DNA of 64,000 nucleotides, from positions 4,511 through 68,510 of the forward strand of contig JAXJRB010000086.1 in the NCBI GenBank assembly GCA_036310845.1, read 5' to 3'. The stretch is from COE1 sp036310845 (GTDB taxonomy: Bacteria; Bacillota; Clostridia; Lachnospirales; Lachnospiraceae). The stretch's first letter is position 1, and every line of letters begins with the position of its first letter. A program made the position numbers and the translations under genes. The notes under the pieces are model-generated. The model searched no databases. It was not told where the DNA came from and was given only the letters and a program-made list of their open reading frames with translations. Below, in pieces: positions 43,670 to 52,292 of this stretch.

Positions 43670-45514
43670 TTAAATATTATTTGGTGCTGCAAACTGACAA
43701 GTCAAAGATGACATCAATTCTTCAACATATTCCTTTTTCTGCGATACTTTGTTCATAACGGTTTGAATAGCAGTCTGATAGACGATTCCTTCTGAAATAA
43801 ACCCAGTATCCATTGCTTTAATCATAGCAGCCATTGCCCAATTTTCCAAAGCTCTGTATCCACAAACGCCATCTTCAATCCCTTTTTCCTTTGCTGCTTT
43901 AGATAAGTCGTAGATTACTTCTATCATACGGTCTAACATCTTTTCGTCAGGAAAGTTTAAGCGGGAGAGAATACGCTGTTTCATTGACTCTTTTGGTGGA
44001 TTTTCAATTCTGTACACCAGACTCATTCTGTCCAACACGGACTGATTCAGGTTACAGCATCCTTCATACTCATCATTGGAGGTGAATACGAAAGTGCAAT
44101 CAGGGTGTTTCTTGATTGTTTCACCAGTAGGTAATGTAATATATGAATTAGCACCAGTTTCTAACAATGCATTAAGACCAACAGCTACACCGGGACGTAA
44201 TACGCATCCGATTTCCTGTATCTCAAATCCATAACCTAATCTTGCGGCTCTGATTAATCCGGATTCTACATAGGTAAAGCTTTTACCATTTGCTCCGGTT
44301 TTGGCAATATGCTTCATTACTCTGTCAATCATCTCTACAATGATTTTTCCTTCATCACAGATACCGGTTGGCTTTTTGCCATATACCTGTTCAAATGCGG
44401 ATGCAGGATCATTTACGACATCTTCAGTGCTTGGCAATCCTAATTCCATTCGAATAGCATCGAAGGATAAGCTGTCTTCAGAACAATTTGGAAATACCTG
44501 ACCGATAAAATCAAAGATTTCCGTTCCAGGATTGCAAGTGTGATGTCCTCCTGGCAAGCCTAATCCAGCAAAGATAGCATTAGCACCTTCGGTTTTTCCG
44601 GTTCCGGCTGGACCGAGAAGATATACAACACGCATAGGTGATGGGAAAATAGTGGATTTTTTAAAGTAATTACATATTTCTGGTACAAAATCCGGCATAA
44701 CATATTTGGCCGGCAGATGTGCTTTGAGATTGTTTTCTTCCTCTGTAAAGACACGGGAAGGATTGTATGCATAACTTCCTTCGAAGTTAAGGGATTCATT
44801 TGGAATAGCAGTAGTGGTAGTAGTTGGTTCAGCATCTGATCTGAATTTACTTGGTGTTCCACAATAGATTTTCTCAATAGGTGTATCAAGGTCTTCAATT
44901 TTAAGTCTTGATACTTTATCAGTGTCCAGTGTTATTCTATCGGTTTCTGAACATGATAATCGCATTTCAATATTGGTAGAGAAGCGATTTAAAAGCATCG
45001 AGAAGTCTTCAATGTGGTTATTATAAATCCAGTCTTCAGCATCTACTTCCCATTCAAGAAAATCGCTCATGGTATCGTATATCTGATGGGCTTCTTCTTC
45101 TTCAAGGAATAGTGGCATAAGAGCCAATAAAACAAGTTTTTTGCTTTCCCTGTCTAGTTTAAAGCTTTTGACTACATCATTCTCATCCACGATACCAGCT
45201 TTTATATATAAGGTTTTATCTTTCTTATATAACAGCTGGATACAAGCAGTTTCATTGTTTTCCTTTAATTCTGCAATATAGCCTTTATTGGTTTTTGCAG
45301 TGAAGCCTTTTATTCCATTGAATGTCCCTTTATAAATACGCAGAACATCATAAATAACGTCCTGTGTTCTTGCAGCTTGGCCACGTTTAAATTTTTCTTC
45401 ATAAAACTTACTTGGCTGATAGCCGGATGGTGCTGCAAAGCTAGTGAAAATTGTTTGCATTTCTGAAAGTTTCCCTTCAAAAGTTACATTGTCAAAGTTA
45501 AGTAGTGAAAACAT
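43670..45514 (-). CDS. MoxR/CobS-like AAA+ ATPase
   Basis: 614 aa. The first 230 residues are an unassigned domain. The AAA domain starts near residue 290: Walker A LLGPAGTGKTEGA, then PGTEIFDFIGQVFPN, Walker B-like CDEGKIIVEMIDRV, FVFTSNDEYEGC (sensor 1) and QSVLDRMSLVYRI (arginine-finger region). This is the MoxR/AAA_5 type that partners vWA proteins. The start is ATG 45514 after AAGGAGG, because the in-frame extension would run through leader L6. Confidence 0.88.
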   Translation of the reverse strand: MFSLLNFDNVTFEGKLSEMQTIFTSFAAPSGYQPSKFYEEKFKRGQAARTQDVIYDVLRIYKGTFNGIKGFTAKTNKGYIAELKENNETACIQLLYKKDKTLYIKAGIVDENDVVKSFKLDRESKKLVLLALMPLFLEEEEAHQIYDTMSDFLEWEVDAEDWIYNNHIEDFSMLLNRFSTNIEMRLSCSETDRITLDTDKVSRLKIEDLDTPIEKIYCGTPSKFRSDAEPTTTTTAIPNESLNFEGSYAYNPSRVFTEEENNLKAHLPAKYVMPDFVPEICNYFKKSTIFPSPMRVVYLLGPAGTGKTEGANAIFAGLGLPGGHHTCNPGTEIFDFIGQVFPNCSEDSLSFDAIRMELGLPSTEDVVNDPASAFEQVYGKKPTGICDEGKIIVEMIDRVMKHIAKTGANGKSFTYVESGLIRAARLGYGFEIQEIGCVLRPGVAVGLNALLETGANSYITLPTGETIKKHPDCTFVFTSNDEYEGCCNLNQSVLDRMSLVYRIENPPKESMKQRILSRLNFPDEKMLDRMIEVIYDLSKAAKEKGIEDGVCGYRALENWAMAAMIKAMDTGFISEGIVYQTAIQTVMNKVSQKKEYVEELMSSLTCQFAAPNNI

Positions 45515-45555
45515 AAATAGTTCCTCCTTGTTTTTATTAATATGATATTTTTTTG

Positions 45556-45696
45556 TTTTATATTTAAACCGCATAAGCGGATTGTTTTTTTGCATAAAAA
45601 ATAGCAGATAAATCAAAACGATTTATCTGCTAAATGATATTTTGAAAAAATTGAATTAATATATTTTTATTATAACATTTTTCTTAGAGAAAGCAA
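45556..45696 (-). promoter_or_regulatory. Leader L6 upstream of the MoxR-like gene
   Basis: TTGCTT, 16 bases, TATAAT (45674-45669). Degenerate ATTCAATTTTT box, terminator GCAGATAAATC...GATTTATCTGC, second hairpin CCGCTTATGCGG, TTTAAATATAA. Confidence 0.8.
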
Positions 45697-45728
45697 TAAT
45701 AATTTCAATTTGAATTCAAAATCTTTAA

Positions 45729-46346
45729 TTATATGCCACTCAGAGTTTCATATCTTAAAACTGAATTTTCCTGTTTCTGTAACGTATCTTTTAGCTTCTT
45801 TTCGGTGTCTTCTTTATACGCGCGTTTGATTTCTGTGTAAGCACCGTTAATAATTTCGTTCCAATTTCTGCACAATATTTCCGTTACATTATTGATGTTC
45901 ATGTCTTTTCCCCAGCTTCTGCGTCTTGCTACTTCAGGGTAATTATCAGCCCACAATCCGTCTGCGTACACAGCGGCATAGGAATGACATTCTTCAACGA
46001 TTGCTATTTTATACTCTGTTACTCCGACACTCTCATTTACACTGTAAGGTTTTCCATCGAAATAGATTTTGAAATGAGCAATTGGATATTCTCTGTTGTC
46101 TTTCTTTTGTTTCTCTACATAATGAGACAAAGATATTCTCTTTGTACTAGGTATGTCATTTGAAACATATTGACTAAGTTCTATCAAATCCTTTTCTATT
46201 CTTTTTTTGATTCTTGCAATTTCCATATCAGCCGATGCATTTACTTCTCTTGTAGACATGTTGAGCTTTTCAATAAGCTCATTTGCTTTTTCTCTGTACT
46301 TCTGCATAGCTTTAATCTCAATTTGTAATTTTTCCTTTTCGTTCAT
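45729..46346 (-). CDS. Hypothetical protein with N-terminal coiled coil, about 205 aa
   Basis: Residues 1-70 are predicted coiled coil (Lys/Glu heptads). A globular region follows with YPIAHFKIYFDGKPYS near 90 and a Trp-rich stretch near 140. Start set at ATG 46346 because GGAGG overlaps the longer possibility at 46361. It is behind leader L7. Not recognised. Confidence 0.7.
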   Translation of the reverse strand: MNEKEKLQIEIKAMQKYREKANELIEKLNMSTREVNASADMEIARIKKRIEKDLIELSQYVSNDIPSTKRISLSHYVEKQKKDNREYPIAHFKIYFDGKPYSVNESVGVTEYKIAIVEECHSYAAVYADGLWADNYPEVARRRSWGKDMNINNVTEILCRNWNEIINGAYTEIKRAYKEDTEKKLKDTLQKQENSVLRYETLSGI

Positions 46347-46466
46347 ATCATTTTCCTCCAATCAAGAAAGTTTTTTTTGCTTTTATTTGTTTTTAATAAA
46401 TCAATTACTTTTTCAAGAGACACTGTGTCTCCAAACACTTCCCATGATTCTTGATAAAATTCTGAT

Positions 46467-46781
46467 TTATTGACTAATTTCCATTAATTGGTGAGTGTAA
46501 CACCATTCTACTTTTTTCATCATGTATTCAGGATTATCACTGCACAAGATATGGTCTTCTCTTAGATCTGAAGGGTGACACCCTTTTGGCAAACCGTATT
46601 TTTTTCGCACTCTATCATTTTTTGTTTTGTTGTGAATGAGGGTATTGTTGTATTGTCCCATCCATGTATTAGGATTCCAATTATTTGAATATACACATAA
46701 ATAATCGTTTCCAACCTTTACATCATAATATTTCTGAGAATCATTTTCTCCATAGGTCCATTCATATTTTGTTTTACTCAT
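46467..46781 (-). CDS. Small hypothetical protein, 104 aa
   Basis: AGGAG precedes the ATG. Tyr/Trp/Asn-rich with CSDNPEYMM and CYTHQ near the C-terminus. In the L7 transcription unit. Not recognised. Confidence 0.65.
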   Translation of the reverse strand: MSKTKYEWTYGENDSQKYYDVKVGNDYLCVYSNNWNPNTWMGQYNNTLIHNKTKNDRVRKKYGLPKGCHPSDLREDHILCSDNPEYMMKKVEWCYTHQLMEISQ

Positions 46782-46819
46782 TTTTTATTTTTTCTCCTCG
46801 TATAGTCATTGGTAATTAT

Positions 46820-46851
46820 AAGAGCTATCAGAATAAATCCCGATAGCTCTT
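46820..46851 (-). terminator. Hairpin between the L7 remnant ORF and the 46781 gene
   Basis: AAGAGCTATC pairs with GATAGCTCTT around a 12-base loop. The minus-strand continuation is not T-rich, so termination strength is uncertain. Confidence 0.55.
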
Positions 46852-46859
46852 ATTTTTCT

Positions 46860-46980
46860 CTATGCAATCAAAGGTACCGTTTCAGTCGAATAAAGATATT
46901 TATCTTGTTCGTTAAATACTTTTTCGTAGACTTCTTGGCTACCATCAAATGATTTTTTTAAATATAATTTTTTGGGAATA
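46860..46980 (-). pseudogene. Gene remnant directly behind leader L7
   Basis: About 39 codons are open to a TAG at 46860 (KSFDGSQEVYEKVF, then TETVPLIA), with no ATG, GTG or TTG after the leader and no ribosome binding site. The frame only stays open upstream by running through the leader hairpins. It looks like the tail of a deleted gene that once used L7. Confidence 0.4.
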
Positions 46981-47120
46981 TATATAAACCGCGAATGCGG
47001 ATTGTTTTTGAATATAAAGAAAAAGCAGATATGGGATTCCATATCTGCTAAATTTAGATTTTAAAAATGAAATTATGATAGGTATAGTATATAATAATAC
47101 AATATGTTTGTATAGTGGAA
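46981..47120 (-). promoter_or_regulatory. Leader L7
   Basis: TATACT (47091-47086) at the -10, here overlapping a CTATACC half of the plasmid-wide palindrome; -35 weak. ATTTCATTT, terminator GCAGATATGGAATCCCATATCTGC (24 bases, outer GCAG/CTGC), second hairpin CCGCATTCGCGG. Confidence 0.7.
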
Positions 47121-47132
47121 AATAATATGTCC

Positions 47133-47160
47133 CTAATCTAATTAGAAACAATTAGATTAG
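47133..47160. terminator. Inverted repeat after nrdD
   Basis: CTAATCTAATT pairs with AATTAGATTAG around six bases. No T run, so it could be an operator rather than a terminator. Confidence 0.4.
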
Positions 47161-47197
47161 ATATAGAGTCTAATAATATTCTGTTTAGATTGCGCAA

Positions 47198-49363
47198 TTA
47201 CATACTTTTCCGGTCTTGGATCTCAATCATCTTATGTTCTGATAAGCGAGTATCGCCGTGAACACGGCTGTACGCAAGATAACCGTTCATTCGGTCTATC
47301 TTTGTAAGGTCTTTACTGCCACAGCATGGACAAATATCCATATCAAGTTCTCTATGACCGCATTGATTACAGAAAGAAAGTGCAAGGTTTACACCTTCGT
47401 AAAATCCCATGTCCATTGCACGTCTTACGAGAGTTCTATAAGCAGAAAGATTATAAGAGACAGGGTATTTTACATACTGAATTTTACCACCGTTCGACAA
47501 TTCCCAGAAACGATATTCCAGATCCTGTTTTTCGGTAGGTGTAATATTTTCTGTTACATGACAGTGGAAACTGTTGCTGACATATTCCCGGTCAGAAACG
47601 CCCTTAATAATGCCATATTTATCTCTGAACTGCTTTACCTGCAATCCGCATAGATTTTCAGCGGGAGTTCCATAGATTGCATAAAGACGGCCATCTTCTT
47701 CTTTATACTGATTGATTCGGCTATTAATATGTTCTAAAACTTCTAATGCAAATTGTCCATCCTCTACTAAAGACTTACCGTTATATAACATTTGAAGTTC
47801 ATTCAATGCAGTAATTCCAAAAGATGCAGTAGCACTATCAAGTAAAGGAGCAATCTTATCAGTTGGTTTTAGATTACCGCCTAAAAAGCCACCTTCACAG
47901 TAGGCGAGAGGATTGCAGGATGCTTTCATTTCGCCAAGATATGCATAAGTACGAAGATGTATCTTACGGATCATCTGTAAGTAATATTCCAATACTTCAT
48001 AGAAATTACGGGATTCATCTAATGCTTTTGCTAAAATCATTGGCAGGTTAAGAGAGATAGCACCTATATTGAAACGACCAACGAAAATGGGCTTATCTGT
48101 TTCATCGAATTTATGCAATCCACCTTTTTCCCACCACGGAGAAAGAAAAGCTCTACACCCCATCGGTGAGATAACCAGTCCGTACTGCTTGTACATACTC
48201 GCCACATAACCTTTTCCAGTAAGACTTAACCAGTCAGGATACATGGTCTGTGAAGAGCACAAAATTCCTTCTTCGAATACATCTTCAAGTTCCTTACCTG
48301 GTCCATGAAGGTTTTCATCATACAGAAATACGAGTTTAGGGAAGAGTACAGGAACTTCTTTGCCTTTTCTTCCTTGTCCTTTAGCACGTACCTGAAGAAT
48401 GGTTTTGGATGCTAATTTGCCCCATTTGTCTTTTGCAAGTCCAAATGTAAGGGTGATAAAAGGATAATCTCCACGACTGCTTGCTACGGTATTGAATTTA
48501 TATTCCCATCCTTGCATGCCCTGTTTCATTTCCTTTTCTACTTGTTTTGATGCATCCTCGTCAGCTGCCACAGAAGCTATTTCTTCTGTTATGCCAAGTT
48601 TGATATACTTTTCATAACATTCATTATAAGTTGCTTGATACGTTTTTTCTGCATATTTTGCAAGTATTTTATCTACTTCCGGTACAGTGAAACCGCCATA
48701 CTGTTGACTTGCGGCGCTTAATACGATATCTCCGATTACGTCAAATGCTACATCAAGGGATTTAGGTTCATTATACCAGATATTCCCCATTTCAAAGCCA
48801 CCGGTAAGAACGTTGTCTACATCAAACAGACAACAGTTCATGGTATCTCTTCTTGCTGACATATCATGTACGTATATATAACCGTCTCTGCATGCCTGAA
48901 TCTCTTCTTCCGTAAGGAAGAATGCCTGGTAAAGTTCTTTGTTGAACTGTCCAAAAATCAGACATCTTTTTGTGGATACCAATGCAGAATCTGCATTGGC
49001 ATTTTCCTTATCACCACGAAACATAATTTTGTTTGCTTTGGTGATGACATCATCCATCATACGTGAATATGTCTGTTTCCAGTTACGATAATCCATATAT
49101 GATTTTGCCACAGTAGGAGCAATCGTATTTAGTGCTACTTCTACGTAGGTGTGAATGATTTGAATAGGATATTCATCCTTTGCGGATAAATTAATTTTAT
49201 CTACTATGAGATTAATGATAGCAGCTTTTTCACCTTCTGAAAGTTCATAACTTACTCTTTCAGCCGATTTGGAAATAGCAGCGATGATTTTTTCGGGTTT
49301 CCAGTTTTCATGTGCACCTGATTTTTTTAAGATTGTTATTTTTTTTATTACTTTTTTATACAT
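47198..49363 (-). CDS. nrdD: Class III anaerobic ribonucleoside-triphosphate reductase
   Basis: Converts ribonucleotides to deoxynucleotides without oxygen, feeding plasmid DNA synthesis. 721 aa from ATG 49363, chosen by GGAGG; upstream frame lacks a site. An ATP-cone begins it (KKSGAHENWKPEKIIAAISK). The C-terminus has the zinc site CNQCGH and CPCCGS and the glycyl-radical box RMNGYL. After the radical site there is an unusually long tail (about 26 residues). NrdG is directly upstream and overlaps by a few bases. Confidence 0.93.
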   Translation of the reverse strand: MYKKVIKKITILKKSGAHENWKPEKIIAAISKSAERVSYELSEGEKAAIINLIVDKINLSAKDEYPIQIIHTYVEVALNTIAPTVAKSYMDYRNWKQTYSRMMDDVITKANKIMFRGDKENANADSALVSTKRCLIFGQFNKELYQAFFLTEEEIQACRDGYIYVHDMSARRDTMNCCLFDVDNVLTGGFEMGNIWYNEPKSLDVAFDVIGDIVLSAASQQYGGFTVPEVDKILAKYAEKTYQATYNECYEKYIKLGITEEIASVAADEDASKQVEKEMKQGMQGWEYKFNTVASSRGDYPFITLTFGLAKDKWGKLASKTILQVRAKGQGRKGKEVPVLFPKLVFLYDENLHGPGKELEDVFEEGILCSSQTMYPDWLSLTGKGYVASMYKQYGLVISPMGCRAFLSPWWEKGGLHKFDETDKPIFVGRFNIGAISLNLPMILAKALDESRNFYEVLEYYLQMIRKIHLRTYAYLGEMKASCNPLAYCEGGFLGGNLKPTDKIAPLLDSATASFGITALNELQMLYNGKSLVEDGQFALEVLEHINSRINQYKEEDGRLYAIYGTPAENLCGLQVKQFRDKYGIIKGVSDREYVSNSFHCHVTENITPTEKQDLEYRFWELSNGGKIQYVKYPVSYNLSAYRTLVRRAMDMGFYEGVNLALSFCNQCGHRELDMDICPCCGSKDLTKIDRMNGYLAYSRVHGDTRLSEHKMIEIQDRKSM

Positions 49364-49958
49364 ATTTTTTACCTCCAGTGTTACTGGTCTGTTCATCATA
49401 CATTAGACAAATTTTACTTTCGGCAATTGTTTTTTGTATGTCTATTGTTTTTTGTATGTCTATCAGTTTTTGATTAGATGAACCACGATATAGTACGTGT
49501 CTGTGTTCCTCGATATCCTTTTTTCGGATATCTGCTTCATACCTTCCATCTACAAGAACATCAATATATTTCAGCCAAGGAAGAGTAAAACGATTTTTTT
49601 CCTTATCTTCAAGAAAGAATTCGTTCTCTTCAGTAACTAATTTATATCCTGTGTATACCCAGATATCTTTTTCAGGGTATTTTTCTTTGATGGTTTTTGC
49701 TAGCTGACCGATTGTTTCCCGGTTAGCAGGATGTAAAGGATCGCCACCTGAGAAGGTGATACCTTGTGTCCATGGTTTTAAGAGCCATTCCCAAACCTCG
49801 GCTTCTTCCCATTCAGTAAATGGTAATCCACCTTCCGGGTTCCATGTACAGGGATTCTGACATCCTGGACATTGGTGTTCGCAACCGGCTACCCATAATA
49901 CAACTCTTAAGCCTTCTCCATTTAACATATCATCATGAGTGATGTTGTGATATCTCAT
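49356..49958 (-). CDS. nrdG: Anaerobic RNR activase, radical SAM
   Basis: Generates the glycyl radical on NrdD. 200 aa; the iron-sulfur cluster motif CEHQCPGC sits near residue 30 and GITFSGGDPLHPANRE near 90. Its ATG overlaps the stop of the gene before it (ATGA), and its end overlaps the nrdD start. The C-terminal 30 residues carry a duplicated QKLIDIQKT-like segment. Confidence 0.92.
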   Translation of the reverse strand: MRYHNITHDDMLNGEGLRVVLWVAGCEHQCPGCQNPCTWNPEGGLPFTEWEEAEVWEWLLKPWTQGITFSGGDPLHPANRETIGQLAKTIKEKYPEKDIWVYTGYKLVTEENEFFLEDKEKNRFTLPWLKYIDVLVDGRYEADIRKKDIEEHRHVLYRGSSNQKLIDIQKTIDIQKTIAESKICLMYDEQTSNTGGKKYV

Positions 49959-50329
49959 ACCAATAACACCTCCTCACTGTCTTTTGTAGGATTATTATCC
50001 TCTGTTATATAGAAGAGTAGTGGTGAATTTGCTTCTGCAAAATCATAATCTTTTTCAGCATCAGTTCTTGTATTGTATCCGATAACAGGATAGTCGCAAT
50101 TATCAGATATGCAACTGAGTCGCCATACGTCTGTTCCAATTCTTACTTTGCCATTCGTAAAAATGATGCCACAAGTTTTGGAACCGGTTCTTTTATGTGT
50201 GCAAATATATTTCTCGCAATTATAAAATGGTTTTTGGGTCCTTTTTCTGTGAGAAATCACAGGAGAAAAAGATTCTTCAGTATACTGGTCAACGTAGCGT
50301 GCGTTTGTACGCCAATTTTTTTTGTTCAT
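49955..50329 (-). CDS. Cys-containing hypothetical protein at the head of the nrd operon, 124 aa
   Basis: Start at ATG 50329 after AAAGGAG. Contains four or five Cys (YNCEKYICTHK, SKTCGI, LSCISDNCDYP), possibly a metal-binding fold. It is translationally coupled to nrdG, so it may help RNR assembly or regulation, but no family is recognised. Confidence 0.65.
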   Translation of the reverse strand: MNKKNWRTNARYVDQYTEESFSPVISHRKRTQKPFYNCEKYICTHKRTGSKTCGIIFTNGKVRIGTDVWRLSCISDNCDYPVIGYNTRTDAEKDYDFAEANSPLLFYITEDNNPTKDSEEVLLV

Positions 50330-50340
50330 ATAAAACTCCT

Positions 50341-50460
50341 TTCTTTTTTTTGAATATAAAAAACAAGCAGGAAAAACCATAGTGATTTTTCCTGCTAAAT
50401 TTCAAATATAATAAATTAAATTGTATAAATACATTATATCAGATAGAAAAAAAAATGCAA
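50341..50460 (-). promoter_or_regulatory. Leader L8 upstream of the nrd operon
   Basis: TTGCAT, 16 bases, TATAAT (50438-50433). The ATTTCATTT box is diverged. Terminator GCAGGAAAAATC...GGTTTTTCCTGC with a T run, but the second CCGC hairpin is missing. This is the most divergent copy. Confidence 0.65.
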
Positions 50461-50466
50461 CTTAAT

Positions 50467-50495
50467 TTGCAATAGTATACCACTAATGTTAATAT
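50467..50495. promoter_or_regulatory. Divergent promoter region with plasmid-wide palindrome half
   Basis: Plus strand: TTGCAA, 17 bases, TAATAT reading to the 50536 gene. Overlapping it on the minus strand, AGTGG then TATACTAT, the shared motif with its second arm shortened. A protein bound here would block the plus promoter. Confidence 0.6.
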
Positions 50496-50535
50496 AAAAG
50501 AGAATAGAGCAAGATATTTATATGAGGTTTTAAAA

Positions 50536-51285
50536 ATGAATGATTTATTTACAGATTTAACAACAGAAGAATTGGACGAATATGCTAGATTTTATGTTCC
50601 TGAAGAATATGAACAATTGGATATATGCAAAGCATTTGTAGAAAGAACGGATTCTCTGCGTGTTCAAATTGAACACATTGCAAAGAGAATTGATTCTATA
50701 CAAAAAGATTTTAAGGAAAAATTCTTTTCAGATGTTTATGACAAATGTGCGTCTTTATCTAAGGCATTGTCCAAAGCATCTATGGAAGCTGCATGGATTC
50801 CTTCAGATTTTGGGTTGTTTGATGAGAAAACCAGAAAAAAAGGAATGATAAGCAAAGAAAAACATGTGATTTTTGATAGAAGAGAAGAGTATATGCATAT
50901 TATTTTACCGGAGTTGTTACCTCATAGAATGCATTATGATGCTCATACAAAGAAAATGAAGTATTTTTATGATTATGATGAGTGGTATGCTGGGTATATG
51001 CCAGCATTTCAAAAAGAATTTGAAAACGGAAAACAAAAGCTTTATTCTGAAAAAGTAGTCATGACATATATACATCATGTTTCTGAAGGAACAGTTAAAG
51101 ACGTAGATAATATTGAAACAAAGGATATGACGGATATTATTACCTTATTTCTCCTTTTTGATGATTCTAATAAATACGCAAGCCATTACGCTGATATGGT
51201 AGAAGATAATAAAAATTTTACAGAAATTTTCATCTGTCCTTTAAAAGATTTTGCATCTGTTCTAAAAGAGATAACGCCTAGATAA
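50536..51285 (+). CDS. Hypothetical protein, 249 aa
   Basis: N-terminal 90 residues are helical and probably coiled coil (TDSLRVQIEHIAKRIDSIQK), followed by an alpha/beta region with several His and Tyr. It runs opposite to its neighbours. The coding sequence contains copy 5 of the GTGTTCAA palindrome at 50660-50676, and its stop lies inside the terminator hairpin. Ribosome binding site GAGG. Family not recognised. Confidence 0.7.
   Translation: MNDLFTDLTTEELDEYARFYVPEEYEQLDICKAFVERTDSLRVQIEHIAKRIDSIQKDFKEKFFSDVYDKCASLSKALSKASMEAAWIPSDFGLFDEKTRKKGMISKEKHVIFDRREEYMHIILPELLPHRMHYDAHTKKMKYFYDYDEWYAGYMPAFQKEFENGKQKLYSEKVVMTYIHHVSEGTVKDVDNIETKDMTDIITLFLLFDDSNKYASHYADMVEDNKNFTEIFICPLKDFASVLKEITPR
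50660..50676. promoter_or_regulatory. 17-bp palindrome, copy 5 of the GTGTTCAA/TTGAACAC site, inside a gene
   Basis: GTGTTCAAATTGAACAC, codons 42-47 of the 249-aa gene. It lacks the longer flanking symmetry of the other four. Confidence 0.55.
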
Positions 51286-51302
51286 TAATCTAGGCGTTAT
51301 CT
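51269..51302. terminator. Bidirectional terminator
   Basis: AGATAACGCCTAGAT pairs with ATCTAGGCGTTATCT; it includes the last codons of the plus-strand gene. Confidence 0.8.
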
Positions 51303-51337
51303 CTTGGTTCTCACATAATTCATAAGAAGGAAAATGA

Positions 51338-52228
51338 TTATTTCTGTATCATCTGTTGCTCATAGTATGCTAATGTGATATCACGTTTATCAATACCGGT
51401 TTCCTCGGCCATCTTGTTGATATCATTATTATAAAGTGTTAACAGTGTTACCATTGCATTAATATATAATTCTGTGGCAAGTTCCTTGTTTTCCTTTACA
51501 AGCTTATCAATAACCATATGCATATGCTGTTTCATTTCGTGATCAGTGCTGATACGGTATATATAACTTGTTTCTGCAATTTTACTGCTTCTATTATTTG
51601 GTACAGGGAGAGTAGCAGTAGCAGGCGCGTTTTTTTTCTTTTCTTTCGGTTGTTGTTCCTGGGTAACAGGAATATCAACTTCATCATCCATCTCAACCAC
51701 TTCACCTACAAGGCTCTGCACATATTCCGGTTTATCATACTTTTCAGGGATATAAGGAATGTCGGATTTTTCAGGCTCTGATTCCTCTATTTCTTCTAAA
51801 GGTTCTAATAGTTCATACTCATCGTCATCAGCCATTTCTTCTTCGATCTTATGTACCAATTCTTTATAGTCATCGTTCTCATTGTTTCCGCCGTTTCCAG
51901 TATTTTGAACAGGCTGTGAATGCTGGTTATTTACTGGCATAATAGTGGTGTTAAACTCTAGACCTTGAAGGACTTCGCAATTTGAAATAGCTTCGATGAT
52001 AAGTGCAGCCAGTTCATCCGCTTCAATTTCGTTTGTAAATCTATCTTTACCGTTATATTGTGTTTTTCCTGCGTACTTGATGTACAGATTGTAGTTTTTT
52101 CCACGTTTTGCGATTCCAACCTCAGCATCGGAGCATATAGAAATACAAATATCTCTATGATTTTTAACAAAAGCACCTTTCATAAGATAAGTTGCTATAT
52201 ATAATCCTTGTTCAAAAGTAATTTCCAT
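51338..52228 (-). CDS. Hypothetical protein, 296 aa
   Basis: An N-terminal alpha/beta domain (residues 1-95), a long acidic linker (about 120-200, many Glu/Asp/Pro) and a helical C-terminal domain (YRISTDHEMKQHMHMVIDKL). Under the shared palindromic promoter with AAAAGGAGG. Possibly a DNA- or membrane-partner protein of plasmid maintenance; not recognised. Confidence 0.7.
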   Translation of the reverse strand: MEITFEQGLYIATYLMKGAFVKNHRDICISICSDAEVGIAKRGKNYNLYIKYAGKTQYNGKDRFTNEIEADELAALIIEAISNCEVLQGLEFNTTIMPVNNQHSQPVQNTGNGGNNENDDYKELVHKIEEEMADDDEYELLEPLEEIEESEPEKSDIPYIPEKYDKPEYVQSLVGEVVEMDDEVDIPVTQEQQPKEKKKNAPATATLPVPNNRSSKIAETSYIYRISTDHEMKQHMHMVIDKLVKENKELATELYINAMVTLLTLYNNDINKMAEETGIDKRDITLAYYEQQMIQK

Positions 52229-52264
52229 TATAATGTAAACCTCCTTTTATTTTCTCCTAGGTAT

Positions 52265-52292
52265 AGTATACCACTTAAAAGAAAGATGTCAA
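52265..52292 (-). promoter_or_regulatory. Promoter of the 51338 gene with plasmid-wide palindrome
   Basis: Minus strand TTGACA, 16 bases ending AAGTGG, TATACT inside GTATACTATACC: the best minus-strand match to the shared promoter. Confidence 0.85.

Noticed and set aside
45515..45616. N-terminal extension of the MoxR-like protein
   Set aside because: It would be translated through the leader hairpins; the leader layout and AAGGAGG mark 45514 as start.
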